Shown here piece after piece: positions 27,679 to 31,293 of a DNA stretch of 31,293 bases. The translations under genes and the position numbers were made by a program. The stretch lies in the IMG/VR virus record IMGVR_UViG_3300043435_000351, positions 1 through 31,293 of that record, one strand, 5' to 3'. The first letter of the stretch is position 1, and each line of letters starts with the position of its first letter. The notes below the pieces were generated by a model. It ran no database searches. It saw nothing but the letters and a program-made list of their open reading frames with translations, and was not told the DNA's origin. This DNA is from a virus.

Positions 27679-27894
27679 CTATTTTTGTGAAATTAATAAA
27701 TCCTTTAACTCAATTAAATCAAGACATTCAATGCGTTTTTCTTGCGAATACCCTATGGCAAAATTTAATTTATTTAAAACAGTCCTTCTTACAAATGGTT
27801 GCATTTCTTTTTTACTTAAAACTTGACCATCTGAATTGAATATTATGCTTAATTCATTTAAAGCAAGTTGTTTCATTTTTTCTAATCTTTCCAT
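27679..27894 (-). CDS. Small hypothetical protein, minus-strand early unit
   Basis: I start at ATG 27894 (71 residues, MERLEKMKQLALNELSIIFN) rather than the upstream in-frame ATG at 27954. The region between holds a promoter-like TATAAATTTTG and an inverted repeat AACAGT/ACTGTT that suit a leader. The protein is helical with a KKEMQPFVRRTVLNKLNFAI middle and EKRIECLDLIELKDLLI end. No domain is recognised. Confidence 0.62.
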   Translation of the reverse strand: MERLEKMKQLALNELSIIFNSDGQVLSKKEMQPFVRRTVLNKLNFAIGYSQEKRIECLDLIELKDLLISQK

Positions 27895-27995
27895 ATAAAA
27901 GCTACTTATAACAGTGGTTTTGCTCAATGACTGTTTAGGGCAAAATTTATACACTGTTTTGTGTTTTTAAAATTTGTTTTTAATTCAATAATTTA

Positions 27996-28048
27996 GGCTC
28001 GCTTTTCAGCCACTAAGCAAAGCCACGATACGTTGTAGTTTTTGTATC
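27996..28048 (-). repeat. GC-rich double hairpin after a minus-strand gene
   Basis: Two hairpins lie together. GATAC...GTATC (28027-28031 with 28044-28048) contains the stop codon of the gene at 28047. The second is GGCT-c-GCTT ... AAGC-aa-AGCC (27996-28004 with 28015-28024). The block is far more GC-rich than its surroundings and has no T tract, so it is not a standard terminator. It looks like a repeat or processing site of host origin, unidentified. The rest of 27955-28046 shows only AT-rich sequence. Confidence 0.5.
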
Positions 28049-28220
28049 ATAGTTTATTTATTTCGTTTTTTACTTCTTGCCAGTATACTTTAGCTATTGG
28101 ATGTGTATAAAACTCATTTAACATTTCATCAACTATTTTAAGAGCATATTGTTTTTTTTGCTCTATTAATTCGTATTCAAATAATTCTAATAAATATTCA
28201 GCTTTTGCTTTTGGTGTCAT
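28047..28220 (-). CDS. Conserved small helical phage protein
   Basis: I start at ATG 28220 (57 residues, MTPKAKAEYLLELFEYELIE), because the upstream ATG at 28253 lies within the promoter. The pattern KAKAEYLLELF ... ALKIVDEML ... YWQEVKNEINKL is that of a small protein very common in Bacteroidota phages and prophages, whose function is unknown. It is the first gene of the minus-strand early unit, divergent from 28381. Confidence 0.78.
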   Translation of the reverse strand: MTPKAKAEYLLELFEYELIEQKKQYALKIVDEMLNEFYTHPIAKVYWQEVKNEINKL

Positions 28221-28242
28221 AGTTTTAATCTTTAAATTTCCA

Positions 28243-28250
28243 CAAATATA
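28243..28250 (-). promoter_or_regulatory. Host-type promoter of the minus-strand early unit
   Basis: Plus-strand CAAATATA (TATATTTG on the minus strand) lies about 22 bases before the start codon at 28220. A 16-base word TTTTAATATAAATAAC (28258-28273) shared with 20387-20402 lies just upstream. Confidence 0.6.
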
Positions 28251-28265
28251 CAAACTATTTTAATA

Positions 28266-28289
28266 TAAATAACATAGCAATGTTATTTA
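28266..28289. promoter_or_regulatory. Operator-like perfect inverted repeat between divergent promoters
   Basis: TAAATAACAT-AGCA-ATGTTATTTA is a perfect 10-bp inverted repeat with a 4-base spacer. It lies between the minus-strand promoter (28243-28250) and the plus-strand promoter (28317-28346). Its position suits an operator for a dimeric repressor; the XRE-like protein at 30533 or the HTH-like protein at 27239 are candidates. Confidence 0.6.
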
Positions 28290-28316
28290 GAATAAATATA
28301 AATTAACTTCATTGTG

Positions 28317-28346
28317 TTGTTTATCTAAAAAAAGATATTAGATTTG
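28317..28346 (+). promoter_or_regulatory. Strong host-type early promoter
   Basis: TTG (28317-28319), exactly 19 bases, then TAGATTTG (28339-28346): the best match to the Bacteroidota consensus in the window. It precedes the run of early genes from 28381. Confidence 0.75.
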
Positions 28347-28380
28347 CTCTATCAAATTAACAAATTAAAACTTTAAAATT

Positions 28381-28920
28381 ATGACAACTATTGAAAAATT
28401 AGAACAAAACAGACAAAACGCATTAGCGCCTTATTATGAAATCCAAGATGATAGAATGAGAAGATATTTTGATTGTCAAGATGATACTATTCTTGGTGGT
28501 ATATCAGACCAAGTTACATCTAATACAATTTCTAATATTAACAGATATTATGATATTTTAATCGAGCAAGAATTAAATGGAGGTTTTTTAGTTAGAAGCG
28601 AAAAAACTATATGCTTGTTTAGAGAAGGTGTTTTGGTTAGTGATAAAATTTGCTATGGTAAATTTGGATATTTTTTTGTTTTAACAGACGGGACTTTTGT
28701 TAGCGTTGCTAAAAAGAAAAATACTTTTGATAAAAAAGGCTTTGAGGTTAAAATATTACAAACTGAATATAAATGCTCTTTTGTTAAAATAACGGATAAA
28801 GGTTATGTTATTTACGATAATATTCAAGAATTGCAGAAAATACAAAAGGATTTTGATTTTAAAAATGATACATTTTCAGAAAATTATAATTGGATTTCTT
28901 ATTTAAAAAAAAATAATTAA
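28381..28920 (+). CDS. Hypothetical early protein
   Basis: This 179-residue protein starts MTTIEKLEQNRQNALAPYYE (helical). The middle looks like a small beta barrel (GFLVRSEKTICLFREGVLVS; LTDGTFVSVAKKKNTF; CSFVKITDKGYVIYD). It is the first gene after the strongest host-type promoter and so probably among the earliest expressed, a place where anti-host or anti-defence proteins are often coded. No family is recognised, and that role is inference. Confidence 0.75.
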   Translation: MTTIEKLEQNRQNALAPYYEIQDDRMRRYFDCQDDTILGGISDQVTSNTISNINRYYDILIEQELNGGFLVRSEKTICLFREGVLVSDKICYGKFGYFFVLTDGTFVSVAKKKNTFDKKGFEVKILQTEYKCSFVKITDKGYVIYDNIQELQKIQKDFDFKNDTFSENYNWISYLKKNN

Positions 28921-28932
28921 CTAAATCAGGGG

Positions 28933-28949
28933 TGCGACTGTAACGCACA
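28933..28949 (+). other. Small GC hairpin in a leader
   Basis: GTGCG-ACTGTAA-CGCAC is a 5-bp stem with a 7-base loop just before the ATG at 28956. It could be an RNA stability or processing signal; there is no T tract. Confidence 0.4.
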
Positions 28950-28955
28950 ATTATT

Positions 28956-29069
28956 ATGAAAACAATTATCTTTTTATCAGTTGCAACTATCGGAATGAGT
29001 ACCGATAATTTTTTAGTAATGACAGGTGCATTGCTTGTATGTGGAATATTAATCTTTAAAAAACAATAA
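28956..29069 (+). CDS. 37-residue membrane peptide
   Basis: MKTIIFLSVATIGMSTDNFL is followed by VMTGALLVCGILIFKKQ. The C-terminal half is a clear membrane segment with a basic end, and the N-terminus is also hydrophobic. It starts after the hairpin at 28933 and ends 2 bases before the next gene. Small membrane peptides in early operons can act on host envelope functions; no homology is recognised. Confidence 0.62.
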   Translation: MKTIIFLSVATIGMSTDNFLVMTGALLVCGILIFKKQ

Positions 29070-29071
29070 TT

Positions 29072-29293
29072 ATGAAAAACCTTTGGGAACGATTAAGCGA
29101 AGAACAGCAGTTAGTACTTCTTAAACAACAAACTACTTATCCATCTTTGTATGGTTCTATTATTTCAGATTTAAAAGATACTAATGGATGGCATACGTTA
29201 AGCGTAGATACTGCAAATCATTTAATTAATGATTTAACAAAAGAAAGAACTGATTTTATAACCGATTTATATAACATATTTAGCAATGAATAA
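29072..29293 (+). CDS. Small hypothetical early protein
   Basis: This 73-residue acidic helical protein (MKNLWERLSEEQQLVLLKQQ ... DLYNIFSNE) has a central DTNGWHTLSVDTANHLINDL. No domain is recognised. It follows the membrane peptide after 2 bases and overlaps the next gene by 8. Confidence 0.75.
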   Translation: MKNLWERLSEEQQLVLLKQQTTYPSLYGSIISDLKDTNGWHTLSVDTANHLINDLTKERTDFITDLYNIFSNE

Positions 29294-29441
29294 ATATAGA
29301 GTTTACTACTGGAAATATAGAAATGACGAATACCAAGATTTTGAAGTAGAAATATACGCTTCTAATTTTGATGAGGCATATAAGGCTTTTAGAGAGGCTT
29401 TTAGATTAGTAAAAATTAGAGATATAAGAGAAATAGTATGA
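29286..29441 (+). CDS. Small hypothetical early protein
   Basis: This 51-residue protein (MNKYRVYYWKYRNDEYQDFE ... KIRDIREIV) has a YRVYYWK strand and an FDEAYKAFREAF helix, giving a likely beta-alpha fold. Many phages encode similar small proteins of unknown role. It overlaps both neighbours by 8 and 4 bases, which supports it. Confidence 0.68.
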   Translation: MNKYRVYYWKYRNDEYQDFEVEIYASNFDEAYKAFREAFRLVKIRDIREIV

Positions 29442-29539
29442 TAAGATTTTTAAAACAGCTGTTTTGTAAGCATCGATTTGCTTACAATTACAAAAGAAAA
29501 TATTACAGATGTAAAAATTGTGAACTAAAATTAAAATAA
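29438..29539 (+). CDS. 33-residue zinc-ribbon-like peptide
   Basis: MIRFLKQLFCKHRFAYNYKR is followed by KYYRCKNCELKLK. CKH and CKNC form a C-x-H ... C-x-x-C pattern able to bind one zinc. It overlaps the upstream gene (ATGA). It may be a nucleic-acid- or protein-binding micro-protein. Confidence 0.6.
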   Translation: MIRFLKQLFCKHRFAYNYKRKYYRCKNCELKLK

Positions 29540-29540
29540 T

Positions 29541-29657
29541 ATGAAACTAACAATAGAAGTAATTGATGGTCGCTGGACTGTTAACGGAAAGTTACTACAC
29601 GAATTAACACCAAACGAAAAAAACGCACTTGACCAATTTATAAAATCTTACGAATAA
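29541..29657 (+). CDS. 38-residue hypothetical protein
   Basis: MKLTIEVIDGRWTVNGKLLH and then ELTPNEKNALDQFIKSYE give a beta hairpin followed by a helix. Its stop shares a base with the next start (TAATG). Short proteins with this VNGKLLHELTPNEK pattern are frequent in Bacteroidota phages. Function is unknown. Confidence 0.65.
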   Translation: MKLTIEVIDGRWTVNGKLLHELTPNEKNALDQFIKSYE

Positions 29658-29875
29658 TGAAATATTTAGACGAAGTTTTGGAAACACATAAAACGGACAA
29701 AGTAGTAGATGACGTAATAAACCAATTTAAAGAGCGTTCTAAACGTGGAATTGAAAAATACGGAACTACACTACAAGAAAATAATACAGATGATTTCTTG
29801 CAACATTTTAAAGAGGAATTAATGGACGCAATTTTATACATACAAAAAATACAAAGTCAAAAAAATGAGAACTAA
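29657..29875 (+). CDS. Small all-alpha protein resembling phage MazG-like/NTP-PPase fragments
   Basis: This 72-residue protein has the segment ERSKRGIEKYGTTLQENNTD followed by FLQHFKEELMDAILYIQKI. The KYG ... EEL-D helix pair is widespread in phages and resembles the EEx(x)E/D helices of all-alpha NTP pyrophosphohydrolases, though shorter. A nucleotide-related role is possible but not proven. It overlaps both neighbours. Confidence 0.62.
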   Translation: MKYLDEVLETHKTDKVVDDVINQFKERSKRGIEKYGTTLQENNTDDFLQHFKEELMDAILYIQKIQSQKNEN

Positions 29876-30206
29876 AGAAACACACAACGCATTAGAATTG
29901 CTTTTAACGGCTCAATTATTTATAGACATATTCGACAACTATAATTTAACAGGAATTGAAAAGAAGTACGGCAAAATGTTTTACAACGCACTTGAAAAGA
30001 AAACCATCAAACATTATAACGAAGTTTACAAAAATGATAGTGAATTTGCTTTAAATAGTTTAAATATTAAAGAGCGAATGATTACGCAAATTGCAGAATT
30101 AAACGAAGCCGATGCAATTCTATTAAGTGAATTTATAAATAAGTTTTACGAAAATATAGAAATAGCACGAAAAAAAGGAGTAGTATTTTTTGATAAAATT
30201 TTGTAA
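29865..30206 (+). CDS. Hypothetical helical early protein
   Basis: This is a 113-residue all-helical protein (MRTKETHNALELLLTAQLFI ... ARKKGVVFFDKIL) with ERMITQIAELNEADAILLSE in the middle. It starts 11 bases inside the previous gene and ends 1 base before the next ATG. Proteins of this type recur in Flavobacterium-type phages. Function is unknown. Confidence 0.75.
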   Translation: MRTKETHNALELLLTAQLFIDIFDNYNLTGIEKKYGKMFYNALEKKTIKHYNEVYKNDSEFALNSLNIKERMITQIAELNEADAILLSEFINKFYENIEIARKKGVVFFDKIL

Positions 30207-30207
30207 T

Positions 30208-30546
30208 ATGGATGCAACAAATTTAATAAAAGTAATTAACAATGCTTTTAATTGTAATATTAAAAATACTTCAAGAAAAAGAGAATTAGTAGAAAATAGA
30301 ATTATATACGCAAAAATAATGCATAACACAAACATATTTACTTTGTCAAAAATAGCAAGTTATATTGATAAAGACCACGCTACTATAATTCACTATTTAA
30401 AACAACACGATGATTTTTTCAAATACGATGATTTTTATAAAAGTAAATTTAAAAAAATACAAAGTTTGATTAATGATTATAAAGCTAATTATATTAAAGA
30501 ATTAAATAAGTGCGAGTTTAAAGTATTAAGATATGAAACTAAATAA
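30208..30546 (+). CDS. DnaA domain IV-like DNA-binding protein
   Basis: I start at ATG 30208 (112 residues). The segment ENRIIYAKIMHNTNIFTLSK followed by IASYIDKDHATIIHYLKQHD resembles the C-terminal DNA-binding domain of DnaA, including DHATI in place of the DHSTV box signature. No ATPase domain is present, so it is a stand-alone DnaA-domain-IV-type binder. It might bind DnaA boxes to divert host initiation or regulate early genes. It overlaps the XRE gene by 14 bases. Confidence 0.7.
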   Translation: MDATNLIKVINNAFNCNIKNTSRKRELVENRIIYAKIMHNTNIFTLSKIASYIDKDHATIIHYLKQHDDFFKYDDFYKSKFKKIQSLINDYKANYIKELNKCEFKVLRYETK

Positions 30547-30730
30547 AATTATAAAAGAACTCCAGCAAAAAAGCGGAATGAATCAGCGAGAGTTTGCAAA
30601 GCATTACGGAATAAGTTACTCAACACTTAACCACGTTATTACAAGTGAAAGCCGATGCGGTATTGATTTCTTCGAAAAGGTATTAATTAAAATGAAATTA
30701 AAATATAATGTCGAAATTAAACAAGCGTAA
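30533..30730 (+). CDS. XRE-family helix-turn-helix protein
   Basis: This is a 65-residue single-domain protein. Helices MNQREFAKHYG and ISYSTLNHVITSESRCGIDF form a Cro/CI-type HTH. It starts inside the DnaA-like gene (14-base overlap) and overlaps the next small gene by 23 bases. Cro-sized proteins of this type usually repress divergent promoters, so the inverted repeat at 28266-28289 is a possible target. No oligomerisation domain is visible. Confidence 0.85.
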   Translation: MKLNKIIKELQQKSGMNQREFAKHYGISYSTLNHVITSESRCGIDFFEKVLIKMKLKYNVEIKQA

Positions 30731-30872
30731 AAGCATAGTATTAGTAGGTAAACGAATCCCTACAGCCTACGAAATTCAAAAAGAAACTACTTTAAAAGCA
30801 AAAGAAGTTTTAGAGAAAACAAAAGAAATGGAACATATAAAAAATAAACCAATTAAATATTTATTAAAATGA
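30708..30872 (+). CDS. Small basic hypothetical protein
   Basis: This is a 54-residue protein (MSKLNKRKSIVLVGKRIPTA ... IKYLLK) rich in Lys with an amphipathic helix (KETTLKAKEVLEKTKEMEHI). It overlaps the XRE gene by 23 bases and the next gene by 4 (ATGA). No domain is recognised. Confidence 0.62.
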   Translation: MSKLNKRKSIVLVGKRIPTAYEIQKETTLKAKEVLEKTKEMEHIKNKPIKYLLK

Positions 30873-30988
30873 AACAAACACCGCTACAAAGAATAAAAAG
30901 AGTAATGAATTTTTACTATAAAAGAGGCGTGAATTCTGAACGTATTAATACACTCTATAAAAAAATATTAAAAAATAGATGTAATTAA
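30869..30988 (+). CDS. 39-residue basic peptide, end of the early operon
   Basis: MKQTPLQRIKRVMNFYYKRG and VNSERINTLYKKILKNRCN make a basic helical peptide that could bind nucleic acid. The start overlaps the previous stop (ATGA). It is the last gene of the early run; the promoter at 31000 follows. Confidence 0.55.
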   Translation: MKQTPLQRIKRVMNFYYKRGVNSERINTLYKKILKNRCN

Positions 30989-30999
30989 CAAAATAATGT

Positions 31000-31007
31000 T
31001 ATATTTG
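31000..31007 (+). promoter_or_regulatory. Host-type promoter -7 box before the split gene
   Basis: TATATTTG lies 22 bases before the ATG at 31030, with no TTG at the usual distance and no structured leader. Confidence 0.6.
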
Positions 31008-31029
31008 CATAACTTTAAAAATCAAAATT

Positions 31030-31293
31030 ATGGGAGCAAACTCAAACTTATTCCTGATGTTACAGGAACAATCGGTAGAAACAAACAATTTTCTACCTTC
31101 AAAAAAAGAAATTCAACTTTCTGCAAAATCATTTGTTAGCAATCTTTTAGATGCTGGAACAACTGATAAAATGGAACTTTACGCACAAGCTGTTAGAATT
31201 AACGAGGCGTTACAAATCGTAACAGATGAATTAAAAAATTCAATTCCGCAAGAAAACTTTGAGGCGTTTGGTATTAAAGGAACTTACCGAAGC
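31030..31293 (+). CDS. 5' part of conserved phage protein split by the window ends
   Basis: ATG 31030 follows the promoter at 31000 and the frame runs open to the window end (88 codons). It continues at base 117 of the window to a stop at 302. The N-terminus (MGANSNLFLMLQEQSVETNN) and the SAKSFVSNLLDAGTTDKMEL segment precede a helical core with NEALQIVTDELKNSIPQENF. I recognise it as a type common beside recombination genes in Bacteroidota phages, but not its function. The whole protein is 149 residues. Confidence 0.8.
   Translation, partial: MGANSNLFLMLQEQSVETNNFLPSKKEIQLSAKSFVSNLLDAGTTDKMELYAQAVRINEALQIVTDELKNSIPQENFEAFGIKGTYRS
31178..31293 (+). repeat. Terminal redundancy with bases 1-116
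   Basis: These 116 bases repeat the start of the window. Two bases differ (31191 T against 14 C; 31194 T against 17 A), both third positions of Ala and Val codons. It marks circular closure of the map or a real terminal repeat. Confidence 0.92.

Noticed and set aside
27955-28046. tRNA gene or integron attC site in the GC-rich double hairpin
   Set aside because: No cloverleaf and no GTTRRRY/RYYYAAC core pair could be fitted.

Overview
The window looks like the complete genome of a small tailed phage (siphovirus type) of a Bacteroidota host, most likely a flavobacterium. The evidence is a very AT-rich sequence, promoters of the Bacteroidota form TAnnTTTG instead of -10/-35 boxes, almost no Shine-Dalgarno sequences, and Bacteroidota-phage gene families. 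The first 116 bases recur at the very end (1-116 against 31178-31293) with two mismatches, both silent in one open reading frame that runs across the junction. The map is therefore circular or circularly permuted, about 31.18 kb long. I see no integrase and no tRNA gene.

Layout. Bases 31030-302 hold a gene split by the window ends, followed by a free-standing GIY-YIG homing endonuclease (410-1186). Bases 1262-5461 are the recombination and replication block: an ERF annealing protein, a small protein with an SSB-like tail, a replication initiator with a probable origin inside its gene, a RecA-fold ATPase, and a NinG-like protein. Bases 5555-6435 encode a sigma-70-family factor and a small Cys protein. 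Bases 6458-7977 are the small and large terminase. Bases 7967-15414 are tail genes: an assembly chaperone with a -1 frameshift, completion/connector proteins, two large tail-tip proteins and the tape measure. Bases 16199-19923 hold the prohead protease, a scaffold-like protein, the major capsid protein and the tail tube. Bases 20407-24432 hold the portal, a connector and an Ig-domain fibre-like protein. Bases 24445-27225 are lysis: holin, amidase, a metallophosphoesterase, and a cysteine module joined to a u-spanin-like lipoprotein. Bases 27239-28220 (minus strand) and 28381-30988 (plus strand) are divergent early genes of mostly unknown function, with DnaA-domain-IV-like and XRE-like DNA-binding proteins at the end.

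Control. Four late transcription units (ahead of 8157, 16199, 17417 and 20407) carry an identical 10-mer, GTGTTTTAAT, with ACAA starting exactly 17 bases upstream each time. This is best read as the promoter of the phage's own sigma factor (5555-6064). Minus-strand accessory genes inside the late region instead use host-type promoters placed back to back with two of these late promoters.

The most unusual signal is a family of leader RNAs directly downstream of host-type promoters (clear at 318-404, 2126-2228 and, on the minus strand, 16146-16085; weaker at 5476-5544). In each, a terminator-like hairpin carries in its loop a 7-9 base word complementary to a segment just after the promoter. The sequences differ but the pairing is kept, as expected of a selected kissing-loop or pseudoknot fold. 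They may be attenuators or small RNAs.
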